From Candidatus Brevefilum sp. (lineage in GTDB: Bacteria > Chloroflexota > Anaerolineae > Anaerolineales > Anaerolineaceae): a stretch of DNA of 24,359 nt. Positions 1 to 6,548 of the stretch are shown here, piece by piece (positions within the stretch are counted from its first letter, which is position 1; every line of letters starts with the position of its first letter). The position numbers and the translations under genes were made by a program. The notes under the pieces were generated by a model. The model worked only from the letters and a program-made list of their open reading frames with translations. It made no database searches and was not told the origin of the DNA. Location of the stretch: the NCBI GenBank assembly GCA_007119455.1, contig SKPR01000155.1, forward strand, positions 1-24,359, written 5' to 3'.

Positions 1-877
1 AACCCAGGATCTCCAGCCAGCCAGTCTCCTTGCACACCGGGCAGCCGTCGCCGCCGCACACAAAACAACCCACATCCATTTCAGCGCTGGGTTCGGTGAA
101 TGGGAAGTGTGAGGGACGCAGACGCGTGCGGGCATCCTTCCCGAATAAGCGTGTGGCGAAATCCTCCAGGGTACCCTTGAGCTCGGCAAAGGTAACTTTC
201 TTACCGACGACCAGCACTTCCACCTGGGCAAACTCAATCTCGCTGCGCGCTGAGAGCTGCTCATAGCGCATGGTTGCCCCCGGCAGAATGGCCCGGATCG
301 GCTCAGTGGCGCGCTCCCGCATCACCCGGATCTGCCCCGGTGAGGTATGCGTCCGAAGCAGAACACCATCGGTTTTAGTATAGAAGGTGTCCCACATATC
401 CCGCGCTGGATGATGAGGCGGCATGTTCAGATAGGTGAAGTTGTAATCATCGGTCTCGACCTCAGGAGAGCGGTAGATCTGGAAGCCCATATCGCCAAAG
501 ATCCGATAGATCCGGCGGAGTACCTGGGTCAGGGGGTGCAGTCGGCCGCGATTAACCGGTCGCCCGGGCAGGGTGACATCCAGTTTTTCGGTGGTCAGCT
601 CCTTTTCCAGCGCTTCCGCTTCCAGTGTCTGCCGTTTTTCTTCCAGGGCAGCTTCCAGGGCTTGCCGGGCTTCATTGGCCGCCTTTCCCATCACCGGCTT
701 GAGTTCCCTGTCGAGTTTGCCCATGTTACTGAAAATAGCCATCACCGGTGAACTGCGCCCCAGATGAGCTACCCGCCAGGCTTCCAGAGCTTCTTCATCT
801 GCCACATCAGCCAGGGTGGCCAGGGCATTTGATTTAATCTGTTCCAAATTTGCCAGTTCTTTTTCTTTATCGCTCAT
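1..877 (-). CDS. pheS: Phenylalanine--tRNA ligase alpha subunit, 5' part (C-terminus outside window)
   Basis: PheS pairs with PheT to charge tRNA-Phe in the cytoplasm. About 292 residues are visible. The N-terminus (residues 1-100) is helical and charged, as in the tRNA-binding coiled coil of the family. The class II catalytic domain follows, with RTHTSPGQIRVM, then FPFTEPSAEMDV and the C-x2-C...C-x2-C stretch ending in CKETGWLEILG, all hallmarks of PheS. The frame is open to base 1, so the last part of the gene is missing. Two in-frame ATGs occur, at 883 and 877. I chose 877 because the GGAAGG ribosome site lies 9 nt upstream of it but only 3 nt from the first. The gene is preceded by a Phe-specific T-box leader, so its expression should respond to uncharged tRNA-Phe. 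Family assignment is very secure. Confidence 0.96.
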   Translation of the reverse strand, partial: MSDKEKELANLEQIKSNALATLADVADEEALEAWRVAHLGRSSPVMAIFSNMGKLDRELKPVMGKAANEARQALEAALEEKRQTLEAEALEKELTTEKLDVTLPGRPVNRGRLHPLTQVLRRIYRIFGDMGFQIYRSPEVETDDYNFTYLNMPPHHPARDMWDTFYTKTDGVLLRTHTSPGQIRVMRERATEPIRAILPGATMRYEQLSARSEIEFAQVEVLVVGKKVTFAELKGTLEDFATRLFGKDARTRLRPSHFPFTEPSAEMDVGCFVCGGDGCPVCKETGWLEILG

Positions 878-929
878 GTACATAATCCTTCCAAGGTTTC
901 ATTCTATCCTGATGATTTCTGGCCTTTAA

Positions 930-1200
930 TCAAAAAAGCCCATCCTCAAAAAAGGACGGGGTTTCCGCGGTACCACCTTAATTGGCCCTGCAGGGATACT
1001 GCAAAGCCCACTTAATGCCAACGGCTTAATGTGCAATTGGCTGCCCGGATAACGACGGGCGGGCCGGCTCAGACTACCAGCATGGCCTTCACCTGAGCAG
1101 CTCGGGAGGGAACTTCAGTTGGGTTCAGCAGGGTTTGGGTCTCAGTCAAGCCCAAACCGCCCTGTCAACATCCACCAGCTTACTTTCCTCCGTCAGAGCT
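930..1200 (-). promoter_or_regulatory. T-box leader of pheS, phenylalanine-specific
   Basis: The minus strand carries the invariant T-box AAGGTGGTACCGCGG (979-965), whose UGGU bulge can pair with the ACCA end of tRNA-Phe. Stem I opens with AGCTC at 1200-1196 and closes with GAGCT at 1103-1099. Inside it, GGAGG (1191-1187) pairs with CCTCC (1109-1105). The triplet just before CCTCC is TTC (1112-1110), at the usual specifier position, so the leader reads Phe. An AGTA segment lies on the opposite side of the loop. The AAGG of the T-box can pair with CCTT in the terminator's 5' arm and loop to form the antiterminator. Uncharged tRNA-Phe should therefore permit transcription of pheS. Seen in sequence; mechanism from the known T-box family. 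Confidence 0.95.
932..960 (-). terminator. T-box-controlled intrinsic terminator before pheS
   Basis: On the minus strand CCCGTCC (960-954) pairs with GGATGGG (945-939), with one G-U pair and an 8-nt U-rich loop, followed by C and six T (937-932). The 5' arm overlaps the CCTT segment needed by the T-box antiterminator, so the two structures exclude each other. Confidence 0.9.
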
Positions 1201-1219
1201 GATTCATATTGTTAATCTA

Positions 1220-1247
1220 ATTATCCATGATTTACGGTCTCTGTCAA
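1220..1247 (-). promoter_or_regulatory. Promoter of the T-box leader and pheS
   Basis: On the minus strand TTGACA (1247-1242) is followed by a 16-nt spacer and GATAAT (1225-1220). Transcription would start near 1213, about 13 nt before stem I of the T-box. Sigma-70-like. Confidence 0.75.
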
Positions 1248-1353
1248 GCTGTCAAAGTGGCAACCAAAGAAAAGGCTGATGCTCACGGTTTCGCTTAAAG
1301 CTTTCATTCGCTTTTCAAGCAACCGGAGTTCTCTTAATGCCGTCTGACGGCTT

Positions 1354-3705
1354 TTAATAGGGAAAGATCACCGGTAAAAGTACCAGGCTGAGGGCAATCA
1401 CAATCACAACGATTGGCAGACCAAACTTCACATAATCACCAAATCGATAACCCCCGGGGGTCATAACCATGGTATTGACGGGGTGTGCCAGGGGGCTCAT
1501 AAATGATGAAGCCAGCGCATAGGCAACCCCCATTAAGAAGGCATAAGGTGATACACCCATATCCAGGGCGGCATTTAATGCGATGGGTGTCACAACCACA
1601 GCCAATACAGGCCCTGGCATTATCATTTTTCCGGCGATAATCAGCACCATCAAGCCAGCCAGGATAGCTGTAGGGCCAAATCCACCGATCCATCCAACCA
1701 GCCATTCACTGACTATAGCCGCTGCACCAGTTTCCTGAATGGCGATGCCCAATGGCAGCATGGCGGCAATGAGAAATATCGATTGCCAATCAATACTCTC
1801 ATAGGCCTGGTCCATCTTCAATGATCCGCTCAATACCATTAAGGCGCTCCCAATCACGGCAGCCAGTGAAATCGGCAGCCCAGTCACGATGGCAACCAGC
1901 ACGACCCCTGCCATAATCAGGGCTGCAATCGGGGCTTTAGCGAACAGCGGCTCTTCATGGAAATCCATCCGCAACACAAGAAAATCCTTCTCTTTGGCCA
2001 TGATTCTGAGATTCTCTGGCGTCCCATAGCACAAGAGCGCATCCCCCCGCTGTAATTTGACATTTCCCAGATCACTGCGGATGACTTTGTCCCCTCTCAG
2101 GATTGCCAGCACTGAAACATGGAACTTCTCTCGAAAATGCGCTTCACGTAATGTTTTACCGAGCATGGATGAATACGGCGAAAGCATCACCTCAACGATT
2201 TGTACGGGGCCTCTGGTTAATTCTTCAAGATCAATATCCGCCTCACGTTCAGGGCATAAAGATTGGATACCCCTGACCACTTCAATATCCAGGGGACGCC
2301 CTTCAACAATCAGACGATCTCCTTCGTTTAATGTCGTTCCCGGTTCTGGCAGGTACCAATCCTGGCCATTACGCAATATTCTCAGAACAGTCAGTCCGTA
2401 TGCTTCACCCAAACGGCTTTCAGCCAGGGTCTGGTCATGCAATAATGATCCCTCCGGAATGCGAATGGTTAACAAACGTTCATCGAGGGCATATTTCGAG
2501 GTATCCGCCAGGTCCAACCGGCAAAAGCCTGGTTGATCCTGTAAGGCCTGCAATTTTTCCTCCGGCCCCATCACTAGGAGGTAATCACCGGGATCAAGGA
2601 TGATATTCTGCAGATTGGTTCGCCTGACAAAATCTTCATGCCGGATCGCTAGAACATTAACACCATAAGCCTGCCGCATATTTATTTCTCGTAGTGTTCT
2701 GCCCGTAAAAGGAGACCCCTCCTCAATCATGAATTCAACCAGCCTGACCCTGCCCTGAATTAATTTTTCAGCCATAGACTTGTGATTTTCCACCATAAAC
2801 AATGGCGATTCACAGAGCGCTTCGATCCTATCAAGGCGGCCTAACACCAGCAAACGGTCGCCATCTTGCAGAACAGTATCCGTTTTAGCACGTACCCGCT
2901 GGCCGTCCTGTCGTTGAATGCTCAAAATCGTCATACCCAGGATGCGGCCAATGCGGCTTTCTGCAAGGGTTTTGCCAACCAGAGCGTTGCCCTCGGGAAT
3001 AACAAGGGTCGCCAGGCGCTCCTGCAAGGCATACTGTTCATGGGTGAGATCACCATTGGTTGGATCATTGGCAGCCAATGGCCCCGGGGGGCGATGGTCT
3101 GGTAAGAACCGCCGCCCGATCAGAACCATGTATCCGACACTGATGACCAGTATCACCAACCCGCCTGGCGCAAAATCCATAATACCCAGGGGTGTCATGC
3201 CGGCATCACGCATGACATCCTGTACGATCAGGTTGGTGGCGGTTCCAATTAAGAGAATCAGACCGCCGTGTAAGGCACCATAAGCCATGGGCATCAATAA
3301 CCGGGATGGAGAACGTCTGGTGCGTCGGGATATTTCCAGTGTGACGGGCAAGAACATGGCGGCCACACCAATATTGTTCATAATGGATGAAAGCAAAGCT
3401 GTCACCGACATCAGAACAGCGATCAACCGGCCTTCTCCCTCACCAGCTAACTTGAGCAGTTGTTTGCCAATTAAATGCGTGACACCCGTCCGAGAAAGCC
3501 CGGCCGACAGGATGAACATGGCCCACACGATGATGACGGCCGAGTTGCTGAAACCTGAGAGGGCCTGCGCGGGGGTGACCAGGCCGGTCAGTCCCAGGGC
3601 CGATAAAACAAGCAGCGCGGTCAGATCCATGCGCAGCCATCCTGTGGCAAACAGAATGATAGCAGCCAGCAGGATGATGACTATTATGATGATGTCAAAC
3701 GGCAT
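1354..3705 (-). CDS. SLC13-family permease with four RCK_C (TrkA_C) domains, downstream tandem copy
   Basis: Membrane transporter of 783 residues. An N-terminal hydrophobic half (about 1-200) carries SSIMNN (106-111) and IGTATNLI (153-160). Four consecutive RCK_C-like domains follow at about 229-297, 320-389, 409-478 and 501-570, each with a P/E-x-G-S...GKTL...GDRLLV-type pattern. A second hydrophobic half (590-783) contains SPLAHPVN and the MTPGGYRFGD signature of the SLC13/ion-transporter superfamily. Relatives with two RCK_C domains are about 590 residues, so this is an enlarged form. The substrate cannot be read from sequence; sulfate, dicarboxylates and other divalent anions are family possibilities. 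RCK_C domains bind nucleotides or small ligands and probably gate transport. It is by eye about 80% identical to the gene at 3837-6188, with the same length. The ATG lacks a clear ribosome site; an in-frame TGA upstream rules out a longer start nearby. Confidence 0.88.
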   Translation of the reverse strand: MPFDIIIIVIILLAAIILFATGWLRMDLTALLVLSALGLTGLVTPAQALSGFSNSAVIIVWAMFILSAGLSRTGVTHLIGKQLLKLAGEGEGRLIAVLMSVTALLSSIMNNIGVAAMFLPVTLEISRRTRRSPSRLLMPMAYGALHGGLILLIGTATNLIVQDVMRDAGMTPLGIMDFAPGGLVILVISVGYMVLIGRRFLPDHRPPGPLAANDPTNGDLTHEQYALQERLATLVIPEGNALVGKTLAESRIGRILGMTILSIQRQDGQRVRAKTDTVLQDGDRLLVLGRLDRIEALCESPLFMVENHKSMAEKLIQGRVRLVEFMIEEGSPFTGRTLREINMRQAYGVNVLAIRHEDFVRRTNLQNIILDPGDYLLVMGPEEKLQALQDQPGFCRLDLADTSKYALDERLLTIRIPEGSLLHDQTLAESRLGEAYGLTVLRILRNGQDWYLPEPGTTLNEGDRLIVEGRPLDIEVVRGIQSLCPEREADIDLEELTRGPVQIVEVMLSPYSSMLGKTLREAHFREKFHVSVLAILRGDKVIRSDLGNVKLQRGDALLCYGTPENLRIMAKEKDFLVLRMDFHEEPLFAKAPIAALIMAGVVLVAIVTGLPISLAAVIGSALMVLSGSLKMDQAYESIDWQSIFLIAAMLPLGIAIQETGAAAIVSEWLVGWIGGFGPTAILAGLMVLIIAGKMIMPGPVLAVVVTPIALNAALDMGVSPYAFLMGVAYALASSFMSPLAHPVNTMVMTPGGYRFGDYVKFGLPIVVIVIALSLVLLPVIFPY

Positions 3706-3733
3706 TGATAAACTTCATTCTCGATAAATACAT
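3695..3733 (-). CDS. Possible leaderless 12-codon upstream ORF before the SLC13 gene (downstream copy)
   Basis: An ATG lies 8 nt downstream of the TATAAT box, so it would sit at or very near the transcript 5' end. It opens a frame reading MYLSRMKFINAV whose TGA overlaps codons 3-4 of the transporter gene, 28 nt out of register. The paralogue at 6178-6216 has an ORF of exactly the same length and position but with different codons. It may couple translation to the transporter, which lacks a ribosome site. The shared length could also simply reflect common descent without indels. Confidence 0.25.
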   Translation of the reverse strand: MYLSRMKFINAV

Positions 3734-3741
3734 ACGACACG

Positions 3742-3771
3742 ATTATACTCGGAGTTCGGTCAGCCCCCTAA
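3742..3771 (-). promoter_or_regulatory. Putative promoter of the downstream SLC13 copy
   Basis: Minus-strand TATAAT (3747-3742) inside GAGTATAATCG, which is conserved in the spacer of the paralogue. TTAGGG lies 18 nt upstream (3771-3766), also conserved, but it is a poor -35. The -10 is convincing; the -35 is not. Confidence 0.5.
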
Positions 3772-3781
3772 CTTGTTTTAT

Positions 3782-3835
3782 TATAATGTAGAAAATTGGT
3801 AACCCCTCAGCATGCAAGGGAATATGGTAGTGTGG
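3782..3835 (+). repeat. Truncated duplicate of the MOT1 promoter and leader
   Basis: The segment 3799-3835 matches 6417-6453, the beginning of the MOT1 leader, at 31 of 37 positions, including CTCAGCATGCA and GGGAATAT. A TATAAT (3782-3787) stands 11 nt before it, as one stands 9 nt before the intact copy. Similarity stops at 3835, and the stop codon of the other SLC13 gene begins at 3837. The 3' half of the leader helix is missing, so this looks like the broken end of a tandem duplication rather than a working leader. Confidence 0.75.
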
Positions 3836-3836
3836 A

Positions 3837-6188
3837 TCAGTAAGGAAAGATTAATGGCAACAACGTCAAGCTGAGGGCAAACACAATTATCACAATGGGC
3901 ATCCCAAATTTGGCAAAATCCCCAAACCGGTACCCCCCCGGGGTCATCACCATGGCATTGACGGGGTGGGCCAGGGGGCTCATAAAGGATGCTGCCAGCG
4001 CATAAGCAACCCCCATCAGGAAGGCATAGGGTGAGATACCCATTTCCAGGGCAGCACTCACAGCAATGGGTGTAACGATAACGGCCAGGACAGCCCCTGG
4101 CATAACCATCATCCCGACTACAATCAACAACATTAAGCCCGCCAGGATAGCAGACGGCCCATACCCACCGATAAATCCAACCAGCCACTCACCTACCATC
4201 GCAGCTGCGCCAGTTTGCTGAATGGCAGTTCCCATCGGCAACATCGCAGCCATTAAGAAGATTGACCGCCAGTCAATGCTTTCATAGGCCTGATCCATCT
4301 TCAAAGAACCGCTCAATACCATTAGCGCACTCCCCCCAATAGCAGTCAGAGATATTGGCAACCCGGTCAGGATGGCAACCAGCACAACACCAGCCATGAT
4401 CAGTGCCGCTATTGGGGCTTTCTTGAAAAGGGGCTCATCATAAAGTTCCATTTGCAGTACCAGAAAATCCCGTTCTCGGGTCATAATTTTAAGGTTTTCG
4501 GCAGTTCCAAAACATAAGAGGGCATCGCCGCGTTTCAGTTTAATGTTGCCAAGATCACTACGGATAGCCTTATCTCCGCGCAGGATTGCCAGCACAGAAG
4601 CACGATATTTCTCACGAAAATGGATTTCGCGCAAGGTTTTACCCACCATGGATGAATAGGGAGAGAGCATCACCTCCACAATCTGAACGGGACCTTTGGT
4701 TAATTCTTCCAGGTCAATATCTACCTCACGCTCAGGGCATAAGGATTGCAAACCCCTGACGACATCAATATCCAATGGACGGCCTTCGACAATCAGCCGA
4801 TCACCTGCCGTTAATCGGGTTTCCTGACCTGGTAAATGCCAATCCTGTCCATCTCGCAGAATTCTCAAGACGGTTAACCCATAAGCCTCACCTAAACGGC
4901 TTTCGGCCAAAGTCTGACCATCCAAAAATGAGCCTTCTGGCACACGGATTGTCAATAAGCGTTCATCCAGGGCATATTTCGAAGTATCAGCCAACGCTAA
5001 CCTGCGGTAACCAGGTTCGTCCTCAAACGCCTTAAGGTTCTCATCCGGCCCCATCACCAGCAGACGATCACCAGGTGTAAGCGAAATATTTTGTAAGTTG
5101 GTTCGTTGCACTGCATCTGTCTGGCGTAAGGCCAGCACATTAACGCCATAAGCCTGGCGCATATTGATCTCTTGTAACGTTTTATTTTTGAAGGGTGAGT
5201 CTTTCTCAATTCTAAACTCTGCCAGGCCAACCTGACCTTGCATTAATTTTTCAGCCACTGGCCTGTTGTTTTCCACCGTAAACAACGGCCTCTCACAAAT
5301 TTGCTCGATCTGGTCAAGGCGACCCAGCACCAGCAAGCGATCACCATCTTCAATAAAAGTGTCCGTTTTAGCCCGTACCCGCTGACCATCCTGCCGTTGA
5401 ATGCTCAAAATAGTCAGACCCAAGATGCGACCAATCCGACTTTCGGTCAGGGTTTTCCCAACCAGCGGGTTGCCTTCGGGGACAACCAGCGTCGCCAGGC
5501 GTTCCTGTAAAGCATACTCCTCATGGGTGACATCACCATTAGCAGCGGAAGATGCTGCCAATGGCCCCGGCGGGGTATTATCGGGCAGAAATCGCCGTCC
5601 GATCAGAACCATATAACCTACACTGATTATCAAAATCACCAGCCCGCCGGGTGCAAAATCCAATATGCCCAAGGGTGTAATGCCGGCATCACGCATCACA
5701 TCCCTCACGATCAGGTTGGTAGCCGTCCCAATCAACAGGATCAATCCACCATGCAGTGAGCCATAGGCCATCGGCAACAACAGTCGCGAAGGGGGCCGTT
5801 TGGTTCGTCGGGCAATTTCCATCGTGATCGGCAGGAACATGGCCGCCACCCCGACATTGTTCATGATCGATGACAACAGGGCGGTGACCGACATGAGTAC
5901 AGCGATCAAACGGCCTTCTCCCTCACCGGCCAGTTTGAGCAAGCGGTTACCAATCAAATTCGTCACACCTGTCCGTGAAAGACCGGCCGATAGGATGAAC
6001 ATGGCCCACACGATGATCACAGCAGGGTTGCTAAAACCGGCAAGTGCCTGAGTGGGCGAAACCAGACCAGTGACTCCCAGCGCGAAAAGGACAAGCAGTG
6101 CTGTCAGGTCAATCCGGATCAGTCCGGTGGCAAACATGACAATGGCAGCAAGGAGAATGATGGATAAAATGATTATGTCAAGCGGCAT
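3837..6188 (-). CDS. SLC13-family permease with four RCK_C (TrkA_C) domains, upstream tandem copy
   Basis: Also 783 residues, with the same layout as its paralogue: N-terminal membrane half, four RCK_C-like domains (about 229-570), C-terminal membrane half ending in LLPLIFPY. SSIMNN, IGTATNLI, SPLAHPVN and MTPGGYRFGD are all kept. Membrane helices and the domain 4 core are nearly identical between copies. More differences fall in RCK_C domain 2 and the linkers, which could mean altered ligand sensing. The stop is TGA here and TAA in the other copy. The TGA lies at the duplication junction, so the junction may have supplied it. The gene is read away from the MOT1 gene at 6549; a promoter with TATAAT lies at 6225-6230. 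No good ribosome site precedes the ATG. Substrate unknown. Confidence 0.88.
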   Translation of the reverse strand: MPLDIIILSIILLAAIVMFATGLIRIDLTALLVLFALGVTGLVSPTQALAGFSNPAVIIVWAMFILSAGLSRTGVTNLIGNRLLKLAGEGEGRLIAVLMSVTALLSSIMNNVGVAAMFLPITMEIARRTKRPPSRLLLPMAYGSLHGGLILLIGTATNLIVRDVMRDAGITPLGILDFAPGGLVILIISVGYMVLIGRRFLPDNTPPGPLAASSAANGDVTHEEYALQERLATLVVPEGNPLVGKTLTESRIGRILGLTILSIQRQDGQRVRAKTDTFIEDGDRLLVLGRLDQIEQICERPLFTVENNRPVAEKLMQGQVGLAEFRIEKDSPFKNKTLQEINMRQAYGVNVLALRQTDAVQRTNLQNISLTPGDRLLVMGPDENLKAFEDEPGYRRLALADTSKYALDERLLTIRVPEGSFLDGQTLAESRLGEAYGLTVLRILRDGQDWHLPGQETRLTAGDRLIVEGRPLDIDVVRGLQSLCPEREVDIDLEELTKGPVQIVEVMLSPYSSMVGKTLREIHFREKYRASVLAILRGDKAIRSDLGNIKLKRGDALLCFGTAENLKIMTRERDFLVLQMELYDEPLFKKAPIAALIMAGVVLVAILTGLPISLTAIGGSALMVLSGSLKMDQAYESIDWRSIFLMAAMLPMGTAIQQTGAAAMVGEWLVGFIGGYGPSAILAGLMLLIVVGMMVMPGAVLAVIVTPIAVSAALEMGISPYAFLMGVAYALAASFMSPLAHPVNAMVMTPGGYRFGDFAKFGMPIVIIVFALSLTLLPLIFPY

Positions 6189-6216
6189 AGGAATACGGTC
6201 GATTCAGGTTCCACAT
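6178..6216 (-). CDS. Possible leaderless 12-codon upstream ORF before the SLC13 gene (upstream copy)
   Basis: The ATG lies 8 nt after the TATAAT and opens MWNLNRPYSYAA, ending in TGA inside codons 3-4 of the transporter gene. Geometry is identical to 3695-3733, but the peptide differs at almost every position. Existence of a translated peptide is speculative. Confidence 0.25.
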   Translation of the reverse strand: MWNLNRPYSYAA

Positions 6217-6224
6217 ACTCCTCG

Positions 6225-6254
6225 ATTATACTCAAAGTTTTTCAATTCCCCTAA
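6225..6254 (-). promoter_or_regulatory. Putative promoter of the upstream SLC13 copy
   Basis: Minus-strand TATAAT (6230-6225) within GAGTATAATCG, with TTAGGG (6254-6249) 18 nt upstream. The same arrangement occurs at 3742-3771. It diverges from the MOT1 promoter at 6399-6407. Confidence 0.5.
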
Positions 6255-6398
6255 TCATTTATGAAAATTTTGGATGGGTCCTCTCATCCATTTAGGGTTT
6301 GAGAGAACACCTCTTCTCATCTAATGTGCGGCGAAAAATTTTAGGACTTTATCGTCCTGGTTGCAGGCAAGGGCTCGGGAATTGATCCGGACTATCAT
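6255..6398. other. Hairpin-rich intergenic segment absent from the duplicate spacer
   Basis: About 140 nt separate the two divergent promoters here but are missing between the equivalent elements at 3742-3787. It holds three small inverted repeats: TGGATG/CATCCA (6271-6276, 6285-6290), TGAGA/TCTCA (6300-6304, 6315-6319) and AGGAC/GTCCT (6343-6347, 6354-6358). No ORF or known RNA family is recognised. It may be an insertion in this copy or a deletion in the other. Confidence 0.4.
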
Positions 6399-6407
6399 TG
6401 GTATAAT
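6399..6407 (+). promoter_or_regulatory. Extended -10 promoter of the MOT1 transporter
   Basis: TGGTATAAT gives a perfect TATAAT (6402-6407) with the upstream TGn extension. No good -35 is visible, which is common for extended -10 promoters. Transcription would start near 6414, leaving a leader of about 135 nt. Confidence 0.6.
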
Positions 6408-6416
6408 TCAAGCGTT

Positions 6417-6515
6417 GTAACTACTCAGCATGCATGGGAATATCGGAGAGTGGGGCGGCGAAGCCACCACACCACACCCCCCAGCCTTCAGCAGCAGAAC
6501 GGCCTGAGCAGTTAC
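6417..6515 (+). ncRNA. Structured 5' leader of the MOT1 gene, candidate riboswitch of unassigned class
   Basis: GTAACT (6417-6422) pairs perfectly with AGTTAC (6510-6515). After an A-C mismatch, CTCAG (6424-6428) pairs with CTGAG (6504-6508). This closes a domain of about 75 nt. Inside it GTGG (6450-6453) can pair with CCAC (6467-6470) around GGC-GAA-GCC (6457-6465). An alternative hairpin, CAGCC (6482-6486) with GGCCTG (6501-6506, one bulge), would use part of the closing helix, so two exclusive folds are possible. The element starts just after the promoter and ends 18 nt before the ribosome site. It precedes a molybdate-family transporter, so a molybdate, tungstate or Moco signal is a natural guess. 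I could not match it to a known riboswitch from memory. Confidence 0.55.
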
Positions 6516-6548
6516 CAAGCGTTAATGAAATTGAAGGTCATGGGATTC

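Noticed and set aside
1338..1357. GCCGT-CTG-ACGGC hairpin with a short T-run on the plus strand
   Set aside because: It lies just after a minus-strand gene and would terminate only plus-strand RNA, for which no gene exists. The minus-strand tail has no T-run.
2057..2536. Plus-strand frame of about 159 codons inside the SLC13 gene
   Set aside because: It is antisense within a conserved coding region. Its counterpart in the paralogue is shorter and broken, so it is not maintained.
6450..6548. N-terminal extension of the MOT1 protein from a GTG at 6450
   Set aside because: The 33 extra codons have low-complexity composition, no family similarity and no ribosome site, and coincide with the structured leader. 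ATG 6549 has GAAGG at 11 nt.
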